Part shown: positions 42,373 to 51,379 of the stretch, piece by piece
How positions within the stretch are numbered: the stretch's first letter is position 1
Layout of the letters: each line of letters opens with the position of its first letter
From: Methylobacterium sp. Leaf123
GTDB taxonomy: Bacteria > Pseudomonadota > Alphaproteobacteria > Rhizobiales > Beijerinckiaceae
Assembly (NCBI RefSeq): GCF_001423405.1
Contig: NZ_LMNS01000034.1
Coordinates: 62,526 to 126,525 of the forward strand
Length of the DNA: 64,000 bases
Direction: 5' to 3'
Made by a program: the position numbers and the translations under genes
Notes under the pieces: generated by a model
Seen by the model: the letters and a program-made list of their open reading frames with translations, nothing else
Told to the model about the DNA's origin: nothing
The model's database searches: none

Positions 42373-42975
42373 TTACAGTGCGCCTTGCGGCATGCGGAAG
42401 GCGCCCGACAGGCCGGGACCGCCGAGCAGACCGCCGCCACCGCCGCCGTTCTGCGCCTGAGTCTTGGCCTGGGCTTCCATCTTCGAGGCCTGGGCAGCGA
42501 TGCCGCAGACCTTGGTGCGGATCGCCGCGACCTTGCTGTGGTCGGCCTTGAAGCCTTCCGAGAACGAATCCGGGATCGAGCACCATTCCTTGTTGGCGGT
42601 GATCCACTTGATGCCGGTGGCGCCGTTGGCCTGGAGCTGGCCGAACAGGGAGCACGCCTCCTGCGGCGTCATCTTCTTCTTTGAGTTCGAAGCGGAGTTG
42701 GCCTTGGCCACGAGGTTCTTGCGCTCGATCAGCGTCTTCTGGATCGAGCTGCAATCGGTGCCCGCCTGCTGCGGCACGGACTGGGCCGGCGCGGCCGGAG
42801 CCATCGGCGCGGGCACGCTCATCGGCGCGCCCGCCGAGGGTGCCGGCTCGGCCGGCGTATCCATCGCCGGCAGCGGCATCCCGCCCATGCTCTGGGCCAG
42901 AGCCGGCCCGGCCAGCAGGACAAGGCCGACTAGCGCGGCGGCGGTCTTCGTCGGTGCAACAATCCTGGCAGACAT
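42373..42975 (-). CDS. Secreted hypothetical protein
   Basis: 200 residues from ATG 42975. Signal peptide (about 1-27, ending GPALA), a Pro/Ala/Met linker (30-70), then a four-cysteine domain (GTDCSSIQKTLIERKN, PQEACSLFGQLQANG, NKEWCSIPDSF, RTKVCGIAAQA). Ends in a glycine run (GGGGGGLLGGPG). No known domain; 21 bases upstream of ubiA on the same strand. Confidence 0.7.
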   Translation of the reverse strand: MSARIVAPTKTAAALVGLVLLAGPALAQSMGGMPLPAMDTPAEPAPSAGAPMSVPAPMAPAAPAQSVPQQAGTDCSSIQKTLIERKNLVAKANSASNSKKKMTPQEACSLFGQLQANGATGIKWITANKEWCSIPDSFSEGFKADHSKVAAIRTKVCGIAAQASKMEAQAKTQAQNGGGGGGLLGGPGLSGAFRMPQGAL

Positions 42976-43284
42976 TCGGCCCGGTCCTTCTCCCCGCATG
43001 CCGCGACGGGTGTAACCCCCGATCCCGCAGCGCCCATCCGGCCCGAATCCCTGGCAGCTTGCGCCGCGGGCCCGGCAGAGGGGCTTGAAGTGTTTCGATG
43101 CGGGAGTCTTCTGCGCACGGGATTGTGGCGCCAATGGTGCTGTCCGCCGCCCCAATGCCAGGAGCGTGGGAAACGCCGTGAAACATTGGGCGCGTGTTCT
43201 TTTTGCACCAGTGCGCATCGGGCTCGCCGCCGATTGACAGGCCGGGGCCGCCACGCGACGAGACCGGCTTGGCTGCGAGAGACC
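42976..43284. other. Gene-free stretch between divergent genes
   Basis: About 309 bases. TTGACA at about 43235 could be a -35 box for rsmE but no matching -10 is clear. Nothing else supported. Confidence 0.35.
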
Positions 43285-44037
43285 ATGGCTGCTTACGACT
43301 TCACCGCCCCACGCCTCTTCGTCGAAGCGGATCTGGCGGAGGGGCGCGTCCTGCCGCTGGAGCGGGCGCAGGCGAACTACCTGCTCACGGTGCTGCGCCG
43401 CGCGGAGGGCGAGCCCGTCCTGCTGTTCAACGGGCGCGACGGCGAGTGGCGCGCCGAGATCGTGCCGCAGGGCCGCAAGAGCGCCGACCTGCGCGTGGTG
43501 GCGCAGACCCGGCCGCAGCCGGCGCCCGCCGACCTTCATTACCTGTTCGCGCCCCTGAAGACGGGGCGCATCGACTACATGGCCCAGAAGGCCGTGGAGA
43601 TGGGCGCGGGGCGCCTCCAACCGGTCTTCACCCGCTTCACCCAAGGCGAGCGGATCAAGCTCGATCGCCTCCAGGCCAACGCGATCGAGGCGGCCGAGCA
43701 ATGCGGCATCCTCTCCGTGCCGGAGATCGGCGAGCCGGCCCGGCTGCCCGCCTGCCTCGAAGCCCTCGAACCCGAGCGCCTGCTCGTGTTCTGCGACGAG
43801 GACGCGCCCGTCACCGACCCGGTGGCGGCCCTGCGCGGCGCGGCCGATCCGGCGCGCCCGCCGCCGCTCGCCGTGCTGGTCGGCCCCGAGGGCGGGTTCC
43901 ACGCCGAAGAGCGGGCGTTGATCGCCGCCCGTCCCAACACGGTCGCGCTGTCGCTCGGACCGCGCATCCTGCGGGCGGATACGGCCGCCGTGGCCGTGCT
44001 GACGCTGGTGCAGGCGGTGCTGGGGGATGCGCGGTGA
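43285..44037 (+). CDS. rsmE: 16S rRNA (uracil1498-N3)-methyltransferase
   Basis: 250 residues from ATG 43285. SPOUT-fold methyltransferase acting on the 30S subunit. N-terminal PUA-like part (residues 1-70) with a YLLTVLRRAEGEPVLLFNG stretch; C-terminal knot motifs LVGPEGGFHAEE and ALSLGPRILRADTAAVAVL that bind S-adenosylmethionine. Thirty bases upstream of the asparaginase gene, possibly co-transcribed. Confidence 0.94.
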   Translation: MAAYDFTAPRLFVEADLAEGRVLPLERAQANYLLTVLRRAEGEPVLLFNGRDGEWRAEIVPQGRKSADLRVVAQTRPQPAPADLHYLFAPLKTGRIDYMAQKAVEMGAGRLQPVFTRFTQGERIKLDRLQANAIEAAEQCGILSVPEIGEPARLPACLEALEPERLLVFCDEDAPVTDPVAALRGAADPARPPPLAVLVGPEGGFHAEERALIAARPNTVALSLGPRILRADTAAVAVLTLVQAVLGDAR

Positions 44038-44066
44038 GCCGGACCGATTCGAGGATGTCTTAAAGA

Positions 44067-45050
44067 ATGACTCCCCCCCGCATCCTCCTCCTGTCCCTCG
44101 GCGGGACGATCACCATGACCCGGAGCCGTGAGGGCGGGATCGTGCCGACGTTGACGGCCGCCGACCTCGCCGACTCGGTGCCGGGGCTCGCCGCGGTGGC
44201 ATCCATTGAGACGCTTTCGCCCCTGCGCCGGCCGAGCGCCGGGCTCACCCTCGACGACCTGATCGGCGTGGCGCGCACGCTCACCGAGCGCCTCGCGGGC
44301 GACCTCGACGGCGCGGTGGTGATCCAGGGCACCGACACGATCGAGGAGACGGCCTTCGTCCTCGACAGCTTGGTCGCCGGCGACAAGCCCGTCGTCGTCA
44401 CGGGCGCGATGCGCGGACCGGAAAGCGCCGGGGCCGACGGGCCCGGCAACCTGCTGGCGGCCGCCATCGTCGCGGGCAGCGCGGCGGCGCGGGGCATGGG
44501 CGTGCTCGCCGTCCTCAACGACGAGATCCACGCCGCCCGCCTCGTGCAGAAGGCCCACACCGCCCTGCCCTCGGCCTTCCGCTCACCGCTTGCCGGCCCG
44601 GTCGGGCTCGTGATCGAGGGCGAGGCCCGGATTTTCGTGTCGCCCCGCCGCGGCCCCATCGTCGGCGGCCCCCTCGCATCGGAGCCGGCCCCCGTGGCGC
44701 TCCTGAAGATGGGCATCGGCGACGACGGACGGCTGCTCGCCGCCCTGCCCGATCTCGGCTTCGCCGGCGTCGTGATCGAAGGAATGGGCGCGGGCCACGT
44801 GCCGGAGGCGCTGGCAGAGACCGTCTCCACCCTGGTCGCGCGGCTTCCGGTACTGCTCGCCTCCCGCACCGAGACCGGTCCTGTGTTCTCGCGCACATAC
44901 GGGTATCCCGGCGGCGAGATCGATCTGCTCGCTCGCGGTGCGCTCTCGGCAGGCCTTCTGTCGGGTGTGAAGGCGCGGCTGCTCTTGCAGCTTCTCCTTC
45001 GCGCGGGGGTCGATCGAGCGGCCTACGGAGCTTACTTCGCGGATCCGTGA
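44067..45050 (+). CDS. L-asparaginase family protein
   Basis: 327 residues. Hydrolyses asparagine to aspartate and ammonia. First catalytic threonine in LSLGGTITM (T14), second in VIQGTDTIEETAFVLD (about 88-103), then PVVVTGAMRGPESAGADGPGNL. No signal peptide, so cytoplasmic. Short N-terminus is like bacterial type I/II hybrids; side activity on glutamine is possible. Confidence 0.9.
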   Translation: MTPPRILLLSLGGTITMTRSREGGIVPTLTAADLADSVPGLAAVASIETLSPLRRPSAGLTLDDLIGVARTLTERLAGDLDGAVVIQGTDTIEETAFVLDSLVAGDKPVVVTGAMRGPESAGADGPGNLLAAAIVAGSAAARGMGVLAVLNDEIHAARLVQKAHTALPSAFRSPLAGPVGLVIEGEARIFVSPRRGPIVGGPLASEPAPVALLKMGIGDDGRLLAALPDLGFAGVVIEGMGAGHVPEALAETVSTLVARLPVLLASRTETGPVFSRTYGYPGGEIDLLARGALSAGLLSGVKARLLLQLLLRAGVDRAAYGAYFADP

Positions 45051-45236
45051 TCGACGGGGTCAGCGCCGTGAACAGAAGCTTGTGTCATGTCTGCCATGCG
45101 GTCGGCGGGCGCGTTGTTCACCCTTGCGGCGTCCTCTAAGGACACGACATCCGGTAAGGCCGCGGCCGGCCCCTCCGGTGGCGGATCCTCGGCGCGCCGC
45201 TGACCCCTTCGACCGACGTTACCTTCGAGGCAGCGC

Positions 45237-46607
45237 ATGGCGCGCGATACGTCCGACACCACCCCGCTGACGACGCGGGACGAACTGATCGCGTGGTTCG
45301 CCGCGGGCGAGAAACCGTGCGCGCGCTTCGCCATCGGCACCGAACACGAGAAGATCCCGTTCTACATCGCCGACCACGCACCCGTTCCCTATGAGGGCGA
45401 GCGCGGCATCCGGGCGCTTCTGGAGAATCTCGGCCGCGAGACCGGCTGGGAGCCGATCTTGGATGCCGGCAACATCATCGGTCTGGCGGGACCCGAGGGC
45501 GGCGGCGCGATCTCGATCGAGCCCGGCGGCCAGTTCGAACTCTCCGGCGCGCCGCTCCCCGACATCCACGCGACGGCGACCGAACTCGACGAGCATCTCG
45601 CCGCCACGAAGCGCGCGGCCGAGCCCCTCGGCATCGGCTTCCTCGACCTCGGCATGAGTCCGAAATGGACCCGCGAGGCGACGCCGCAGATGCCGAAGAG
45701 CCGCTACCGCATCATGCGGAATTACATGCCGAAGGTGGGCCAGCTCGGCCTCGACATGATGCTGCGCACCGCGACCGTGCAGGTGAATGTCGATTTCGCC
45801 TCCGAGGCCGACATGGTGCGCAAGATGCGCGTCAGCCTCGCGCTCCAGCCCATCGCCACGGCGCTCTTTGCCAACTCCCCTTTCACCGACGGGCGGCCCA
45901 ACGGCTTCCTGTCGCGCCGCTCGGAGATCTGGCGCGACACCGACCCGGACCGCACCGGCATGCTGGCCTTCGCCTTCGATGAGGGCTTCGGCTACGAGGC
46001 CTATGCCGATTGGCTGCTCGACGTGCCGATGTACTTCGTCAAGCGCGGCGAGACCTATCACGACGTCGCCGGGGCCTCGTTCCGCGACCTGATGGCCGGG
46101 CGCCTCGCGCAATTGCCCGGCGAGCGGGCCACCGTCTCGGACTGGGCGAACCACGCCTCCACCGTCTTCCCCGAAGTGCGGCTCAAGCGCTTCCTCGAAA
46201 TGCGCGGCGCCGATGTCGGCGGGCCGGCGATGATCGCGGCGCAATCGGCCTTCTGGGTCGGGCTCCTCTACGACGAGACCGCCCTCTCCGCCGCCTGGGA
46301 TCTGGTGCGCGGCTGGACGGCCAGCGAGCGGGAATCGATGCGCGCCGCCGTGCCGCGGCTCGGGCTCCATGCCAGCATCGGCGGGCGTTGCGTCGGCGCG
46401 GTCGCGGCGGAGGCGCTCGCCATCGCCCGCACCGGCCTGCAGGCGCGGGCGCGCCGCGACGGCAACGGCCGCGACGAGGCGGTCTATCTTCAGCCGCTGG
46501 AAGCGATCGTGGCCGCCGGCCGCAGCCATGCGCAGGAGCGGCTCGCCGACTACGAGGGCCCCTGGGAGAAATCAGTCGATCCGGCCTTCACCGCCTGCAC
46601 GTTCTGA
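45237..46607 (+). CDS. gshA: Glutamate-cysteine ligase
   Basis: 456 residues of the alphaproteobacterial/plant-type GCS2 branch. First step of glutathione synthesis. Motifs: GTEHEKIPFY (34-43), GGAISIEPGGQFELSGAP, MGMSP-like LDLGMSPKW, and MPKSRYRIMRNYMP. In methylotrophs glutathione also serves formaldehyde detoxification in some species; that link here is inference. Single gene, 187 bases behind the asparaginase. Confidence 0.95.
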   Translation: MARDTSDTTPLTTRDELIAWFAAGEKPCARFAIGTEHEKIPFYIADHAPVPYEGERGIRALLENLGRETGWEPILDAGNIIGLAGPEGGGAISIEPGGQFELSGAPLPDIHATATELDEHLAATKRAAEPLGIGFLDLGMSPKWTREATPQMPKSRYRIMRNYMPKVGQLGLDMMLRTATVQVNVDFASEADMVRKMRVSLALQPIATALFANSPFTDGRPNGFLSRRSEIWRDTDPDRTGMLAFAFDEGFGYEAYADWLLDVPMYFVKRGETYHDVAGASFRDLMAGRLAQLPGERATVSDWANHASTVFPEVRLKRFLEMRGADVGGPAMIAAQSAFWVGLLYDETALSAAWDLVRGWTASERESMRAAVPRLGLHASIGGRCVGAVAAEALAIARTGLQARARRDGNGRDEAVYLQPLEAIVAAGRSHAQERLADYEGPWEKSVDPAFTACTF

Positions 46608-46718
46608 TTGTCAGGGCGCCGCGGCGGATTTTCACCCGCGGAAAGCGTGGCGGTTGGAACGCGTTCGGCGCATCGTTGTTCCTCTGCGTGTTCCTTATCG
46701 CTTAAGGAGTCCGCATCC

Positions 46719-47135
46719 ATGTCTCGCATCACGACCCTGACGCTGGCCGGCCTCACCGCGGCGAGCCTGACCGTGACGTCCGTTCCGCCGGTCCAGGCCG
46801 CGCCCCTACCGGCGATGAATGCCGCGCAGGTCGGCGGCGGCACCACCGTCGAGACCGTCGGCTGGCGCCGCGGATATTACGGAGGCTATTACGGCCCCCG
46901 TTACGGCTACGGCTACGGGTATCGCCGCCGCAACATCGGCGGTGCGCTGTTCGCGGGTGCGGCGCTCGGCCTGATCGGCGGCGCGATCGCCGCCAGCGCG
47001 GCCCCGCGCTACTACGGCTATCCGGCCTATGGCGGTTACTACGGCTACGGATACGCCCGCCCCGTGGGCTATTACGGCGGCTACGGCTACCCGGCCTATG
47101 GCGGCTATTACGGCTACGACCCTTACGCCTGGTAG
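46719..47135 (+). CDS. Secreted glycine/tyrosine-rich protein
   Basis: 138 residues from ATG 46719 with AAGGAG upstream. Signal peptide 1-27 (ending PVQA), then a tyrosine-glycine-rich body: RRGYYGGYYGPRYGYGYGYRR, a glycine-zipper-like hydrophobic stretch (GGALFAGAALGLIGGAIAAS) and YGYPAYGGYYGYGYARP, with PAYGGYYGY occurring twice. Low complexity, probably envelope-associated; function unknown. A terminator follows. Confidence 0.75.
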   Translation: MSRITTLTLAGLTAASLTVTSVPPVQAAPLPAMNAAQVGGGTTVETVGWRRGYYGGYYGPRYGYGYGYRRRNIGGALFAGAALGLIGGAIAASAAPRYYGYPAYGGYYGYGYARPVGYYGGYGYPAYGGYYGYDPYAW

Positions 47136-47157
47136 CCGTCTGCTCCTCCGTGAAGAC

Positions 47158-47196
47158 AACGCCCTGCGGTTGGGTTCAGCCGGCAGGGCGTTTTCG
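47158..47196 (+). terminator. Rho-independent terminator
   Basis: Stem AACGCCCTGC (47158-47167) / GCAGGGCGTT (47183-47192) followed by TT, 23 bases behind the stop at 47135. Confidence 0.85.
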
Positions 47197-47213
47197 TGTT
47201 ATGCGCCGCTCCC

Positions 47214-47495
47214 ATGTCCGAGATCTCGCAGGACGGCACGGTCGAACTCGACCTCAGCGGCCTCAAATGCCCCCTCCCCGCGCTCCGCACGCGCAAGGCC
47301 CTGCGGGCGCTGGCGCCCGGCGCGCGCTTGGCCGTGACCGCGACCGATCCGCTGGCCGGGATCGACATCCCCAACGTCGTCCGCGAGGAAGGGGCCGCGC
47401 TGGAGGCGCAGGAGCGCCACGGCCCGGCCGCGCGCTTCCTGATCCGCCGCAGCGCCGACCGCCCGCCGGCCTGTGCAAGCCTGACCCCGACCTGA
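47214..47495 (+). CDS. TusA/SirA family sulfur-carrier-like protein
   Basis: 93 residues. LDLSGLKCPLPALRTRKAL carries the conserved cysteine of the C-P-x-P motif near residue 19, the persulfide site of TusA. Roles in the family include tRNA 2-thiolation and sulfur delivery to molybdenum enzymes. It is 20 bases upstream of the Nudix gene, suggesting a two-gene unit. Which paralogue role applies is unknown. Confidence 0.88.
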   Translation: MSEISQDGTVELDLSGLKCPLPALRTRKALRALAPGARLAVTATDPLAGIDIPNVVREEGAALEAQERHGPAARFLIRRSADRPPACASLTPT

Positions 47496-47515
47496 AGCGA
47501 CGAGCCGGAGACGCC

Positions 47516-48082
47516 ATGCCCCCCGAGATCCGCGGCACCCGCACCATTCACGATGGCTGGGCGAGCTTCCTCGTCGCCGAGGTGACGACCCCCGAGGGCG
47601 CCGCGGTAACCCGCGAGATCGAGGATCACGGCGAGGCGGTCTGCGTGCTGCCCTACGATCCCGCGCGCAAGGTGGCCATGCTGATCCGACAGTTCCGCGC
47701 TCCGCCCTTCTTCACCGCGGGCGTGACTGATTTGCTCGAAGTGCCGGCCGGCCTGCTCGACGAGGCCGATCCGGCCGAGGGCGTGCGCCGGGAGGCCTTC
47801 GAGGAGACCGGGCTGCGACTGTCGCATCTCGAGCCCGTCTCCACGGTGTGGAGCCTGCCGGGGATTTCCACCGAGCGGATGCACCTGTTCCTCGCCCCCT
47901 ACGCGGAGAGCGACCGGGAAGGGCCGGGCGGCGGCTTGGCCGAGGAGCACGAGGCGATCACCGTGGTCGAGATGCCGCTCTCCACCCTCGCCGCCATGAG
48001 CGAGGCCGGCGAGATCGTCGATATGAAGACGCTGGTGCTCCTGCTCTCGCTGCGCCTGCGCCGCCCCGAACTCTTCGCCTGA
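47516..48082 (+). CDS. Nudix hydrolase, ADP-ribose/GDP-mannose pyrophosphatase type
   Basis: 188 residues. Nudix box PAGLLDEADPAEGVRREAFEETGL near 82-105; REAFEETGL is canonical. The box is one residue shorter between the glycine and RE than in ADP-ribose pyrophosphatases, as I recall for GDP-mannose hydrolase NudK. VRQFR-like LIRQFRAPPF precedes it. Substrate therefore open between ADP-ribose and GDP-mannose. Downstream partner of the TusA-like gene. Confidence 0.85.
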   Translation: MPPEIRGTRTIHDGWASFLVAEVTTPEGAAVTREIEDHGEAVCVLPYDPARKVAMLIRQFRAPPFFTAGVTDLLEVPAGLLDEADPAEGVRREAFEETGLRLSHLEPVSTVWSLPGISTERMHLFLAPYAESDREGPGGGLAEEHEAITVVEMPLSTLAAMSEAGEIVDMKTLVLLLSLRLRRPELFA

Positions 48083-48177
48083 CGCACCGCTTGCGGGCCG
48101 GCCGGTAGCGCTTATCATCCTGTCACGCGGAACGGATTCTCTCGAAACAGCAGACACCGCCGCGGGGAGATGCGCTC

Positions 48178-48312
48178 ATGTCGTTCTTCATCGGGATCGC
48201 CGGTCCCTGGCTCGTGATCTCCGCCCTGCTGCTGATGTGGCACCGGCGGGAGGAGGAGCGCCCGGCGCGGACCGTGGACGCCGAGCCGGGCGGATATCCG
48301 CCGCGAGCCTGA
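48178..48312 (+). CDS. Small single-span membrane protein
   Basis: 44 residues: MSFFIGIAGPWLVISALLLM is one membrane segment, followed by a charged tail (WHRREEERPARTVDAEPG). GGGGAGA lies 8-14 bases upstream as ribosome site and TGA ends at 48312. It is short but has the features of a real membrane miniprotein. No family recognised. Confidence 0.5.
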   Translation: MSFFIGIAGPWLVISALLLMWHRREEERPARTVDAEPGGYPPRA

Positions 48313-48536
48313 AGCGTTCCGGGCGAGCGCGCCCGCCGCTTGGCCGCTCCCTTCCCCTCCCGATTCCGCATGGCGCTCCGGCCCTTGCCGAACCAACGGC
48401 CACGCCACGGGTTGTCGAGGCTCTGCGCCCTGTCGCGGCCCGACGTCTCCGGCCTGCCCGGACGATGGCGGCGGACACGGCGCGTTCCGTTCGAACCCGA
48501 CGCCGCCTTCATGGGCCGTCGATGCTGGAGCCGCTT

Positions 48537-48935
48537 ATGGACATTGCCCTCGACAAGATCACCGAGATCATTCTGCGGCTGCGGGCGGTCGAGGTGAAGG
48601 AAGGCGCGACCGATCCGGATTCGGGCTCCAACCCGACCGATGACGGCTCGATCGACATGCTGGTCGGCGGCACCGACGACGCCACCGAGCAGGAGATCCG
48701 CAGCATGATCGCCGGGCTCAACGAGGATGAGCGCGCCGATCTCGGGGCGCTGCTCTATATCGGCCGCGGCGATTACGAGGCGGCGGAATGGCGCACGGCG
48801 GTCGCTTTCGCCAAGGAGCGTGAGGCGGCGGGCGATACGGTGATCCGTGAGTTGCTCGGCACGCCGGACGCGGCGCCGCTCCTCGAAGAAGGCCTCGACG
48901 CGCTGGGCATTCCCATGGAGACGCCGGAGGCATAA
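48537..48935 (+). CDS. DUF3775 family protein
   Basis: 132 residues from ATG 48537 (GGAG upstream); a start at 48522 is possible. Conserved DUF3775 features: TDPDSGSNPTDDGSIDMLVGG near 28-48, IAGLNEDERADLGALLYIGRGDYE near 60-84, and a C-terminal LLGTPDAAPLLEEGLDALG. Cytoplasmic, function unknown. Divergent neighbours; no operon. Confidence 0.85.
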   Translation: MDIALDKITEIILRLRAVEVKEGATDPDSGSNPTDDGSIDMLVGGTDDATEQEIRSMIAGLNEDERADLGALLYIGRGDYEAAEWRTAVAFAKEREAAGDTVIRELLGTPDAAPLLEEGLDALGIPMETPEA

Positions 48936-49072
48936 GGCGTCCCGCCCTGCGTGAGGCCGCGGCAGGCCGGACGAGGCGCGGCCCTCCGCGCTTCGAACCA
49001 AACCCGCCTCGCGCACGAAAGAATCGGCCTGGAACGAGCGCTCCGGGCCGATTCTGTTTCAGAGGGATGGGG

Positions 49073-49513
49073 TCAGGGTTCGCAGGCCAGCGCCTTCGCG
49101 CCGATGGCGACGAACTCCGCCGCCGTCCGCAACTCGTCGTCGATCCGCGGCGTGCGGGCCACGGCGGTCGCCTCGCGCGCCAGCCGGTCGTGGCAGGAGC
49201 AGCGGGGGAGCCCCTGGCCCACCGGCGGCGAGCAGGCATCGTGGTGCATGCAAGCCCGGTCGAGGGCATCGATCGGGGGAAGGCCGGCGCCGCGGCTGCC
49301 CGGACCGCAATAATTGCCGTGAAAGACCAGTGCGCCCTGGGGAAGACCGTTGCCGAGGTCGGGCGCGGCCGGCGCCTCGACCGAGGGTCCCTCGATGTCC
49401 GGGGCAACCACGGACTGAGCCGAGACGGCGAGCGGTGCGAGGCCGAGGAGAACGGCCGAGAGACCGGTGATCAGGGAAAGACGCCGGGCGGCGCGGCAGG
49501 CAAAGATGGCCAC
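49073..49513 (-). CDS. Secreted phospholipase A2-like protein
   Basis: 146 residues from a GTG start. Signal peptide about 1-32 (ending VSAQ). The mature part carries a PLA2-type calcium loop, YCGPGSRG (68-75), and the active-site helix DRACMHHDAC (85-94) with the Cys-x-x-His-Asp order at C88, H91, D92, then CSCHDRLAREA. This order is that of secreted phospholipase A2. Activity on glycerophospholipids is predicted, not shown. Isolated gene. Confidence 0.7.
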   Translation of the reverse strand: MAIFACRAARRLSLITGLSAVLLGLAPLAVSAQSVVAPDIEGPSVEAPAAPDLGNGLPQGALVFHGNYCGPGSRGAGLPPIDALDRACMHHDACSPPVGQGLPRCSCHDRLAREATAVARTPRIDDELRTAAEFVAIGAKALACEP

Positions 49514-49729
49514 GGTTGAAAGACTCCGTTCGAAACGCGCCCCTCACAGCACTTCACCGGCCGGGTTCGTGACCCGCACCGGGAAGACTGAGCCGTTCCA
49601 ACGATTAGTCCTTGGTAGTGGTTCACTGTTTCACGCAAGAAACAAGCCATCCGGCCGGCTTTGGAACCTATCATTCAACCCGCCGCGCACGACGCCGAAG
49701 CCGGATTCCGGGCGGACGCGTGACGCCCG

Positions 49730-50422
49730 TCAGCGGCTGCGCAGGATCAGCCGGTCGCCGCGCACCTCGTAGGAGGGCAGCCGGTCGAGGAAGCTCTGGC
49801 CGAGCAGGTTGGTGGTCAGCACGCCGGGCCGGCTCACCATCGCGTCGACGTTGCGCTCGGCGATCGGCCCGACCGTGAGCGAGTCGAGCCGGATCGGCGC
49901 GGTGAGCGCGGTGCCGTTGGCGGTGGAGACGCGCTGGGTGAAGGCGCTCTCCGGCGGGCGGATGCCGAGGCGCTCGGCGGATTCAGCGGTGAGCACGACG
50001 CTGCTCGCCCCCGTATCGAAGACGAAGCGCTGCTCGGCGCGGCCATTCACCGCCGCCAGCACGGCGAAATCGCCGTCCGAGCGGCGGGTGATCGTCACCT
50101 CGCCGCCCGGGCCGACCACGGCGGTGCCGGGGCGCAGGGCCCCGACGACGTTGGCGCCGACCCGTTGCGCGTCGTCGCGATAGGTGTAGCCGACGACGAT
50201 CACCGCGCCGATGGCAAGCCAGATCAGGATCGCGCCCAGGGTCTTGCCCGGCATGACGAGCGCCTGCCGCCAGCGGCCGGCGGTGAGGAGCAGCAGCAGC
50301 GCGGTCATCGAGACGACGCCAGCGAGCTGATCGGAATCGAGCCCCATCACCGGGCCGCCGTCATGGTTGGCGATCAGAACGATGAGGCCGATCCCGAGAA
50401 TGGCAAGCCCGGCCCATATCAT
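49730..50422 (-). CDS. Retropepsin-like aspartic protease, membrane-anchored
   Basis: 230 residues from ATG 50422. Three N-terminal helices (about 2-18, 36-48, 62-78), then a periplasmic domain with the single-chain retropepsin motif VFDTGASSVVL (Asp136) and LLGQSFLDRLPSYEVRGDRLIL. This matches the TIGR02281 clan AA protease type, which should dimerise to form the active site. The ATG overlaps the stop of the DUF1289 gene (ATGA), so they are translationally coupled. Confidence 0.88.
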   Translation of the reverse strand: MIWAGLAILGIGLIVLIANHDGGPVMGLDSDQLAGVVSMTALLLLLTAGRWRQALVMPGKTLGAILIWLAIGAVIVVGYTYRDDAQRVGANVVGALRPGTAVVGPGGEVTITRRSDGDFAVLAAVNGRAEQRFVFDTGASSVVLTAESAERLGIRPPESAFTQRVSTANGTALTAPIRLDSLTVGPIAERNVDAMVSRPGVLTTNLLGQSFLDRLPSYEVRGDRLILRSR

Positions 50423-50631
50423 GACGCGCGCGCCTCCCGGCCGGGATAGGCCCGGCGGAGCCGCTCGGGCAGCGCGGCCATGACGGCCAAACGCTGCGGC
50501 TCGGAGAACGAGCCCCACCGCCCGATCTCGTCGCGCGTGCGCCCGCAGCCCTCGCACAGGCCCGTTACGGCATCGAGCACGCAGAGCTTGGTGCAGGGTG
50601 AGGAGGGTTTTTTGGAAGGAATCGCCAGCAT
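50419..50631 (-). CDS. DUF1289 family protein
   Basis: 70 residues. KKPSSPCTKLCVLDAVTGLCEGCGRTRDEI carries the DUF1289 four-cysteine pattern (C-x3-C-x8-C-x2-C) that may bind zinc or an iron-sulfur centre. Function unknown. Its stop overlaps the protease start by four bases, an arrangement seen with DUF1289 genes elsewhere. Confidence 0.85.
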   Translation of the reverse strand: MLAIPSKKPSSPCTKLCVLDAVTGLCEGCGRTRDEIGRWGSFSEPQRLAVMAALPERLRRAYPGREARAS

Positions 50632-50685
50632 CGCCCGTGCAAATGGGACGGAGCGGGGCCGTGAATCAAGGTCTGGCCGGAAACC

Positions 50686-51363
50686 TTATGCCGCCCGCGG
50701 GTCGTCGGACGGGCTGCGCTTCAACCAGTGGATCGGGTGGACGAGGATGCGCGTTCCCACATCCCCCTCCCACTGCGTCCGCAAGCCTTGCGCCTCCACG
50801 GCCGTCACGATCTCGGCGGCGATGGCGGCCGCGGTCTTGTCGCGGTCTTCGAACGCGCCGGAGGCGAGGTAGAGGCCCTGGTCGAAGACGACCGACTCGA
50901 CATCCTGCCCGTGGTAAAAGACGAACCCGCGCGACGCGCGCCCGCGCTCCCGGCGCTGGTGGTAGATTTCGGTCGCGTCCGAGATGCCGTCCGAGCGGGT
51001 ATAGCCGGCTTTGTGCAGCGCGATGATCCCGCGCGCGTCCAGCGCGTCGAAGGCGATGGCGAGGCGGTCGAAATCCGTCTCCAGCGGCCACGTCGCCTCG
51101 TCGGCCCGCTTGCGTGCGAAGGCGCGCGTCACCTCCGCCTCGACCCAGCGGCGATCGTCGGGCGCGACCGTGTCGGGGTCAAGATACTCCTCCAGGATCG
51201 TCTCGAGTGTCGAACCTTCGGTCTCGAAGCCGCCGCGGGCCAGAATCTCGATCTGCTCGGCGGTGTCGGCACGGTCGATCGCTTCCGCGGGCGAATCGGA
51301 CGGGGCTTGGCTCTGCGCCTTTGCCGTCCGGCCCAGGAAAAGCCGGCGGAGGATCCTCAGCAT
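50686..51363 (-). CDS. Hypothetical protein, DUF6891-like
   Basis: 225 residues from ATG 51363. Core motif WPLETDFDRLAIAFDALDARGIIALHKAGYTRSDG (about 92-126), then RASRGFVFYHGQDVESVV and a C-terminal VEAQGLRTQWEGDVGTRILVHPIHW. This resembles DUF6891-type proteins of unknown function; the family name is from memory. No signal peptide. Upstream neighbour is cobS, 17 bases away on the same strand, but no functional link is evident. Confidence 0.7.
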   Translation of the reverse strand: MLRILRRLFLGRTAKAQSQAPSDSPAEAIDRADTAEQIEILARGGFETEGSTLETILEEYLDPDTVAPDDRRWVEAEVTRAFARKRADEATWPLETDFDRLAIAFDALDARGIIALHKAGYTRSDGISDATEIYHQRRERGRASRGFVFYHGQDVESVVFDQGLYLASGAFEDRDKTAAAIAAEIVTAVEAQGLRTQWEGDVGTRILVHPIHWLKRSPSDDPRAA

Positions 51364-51379
51364 CACTCTGGGCTCCCGC

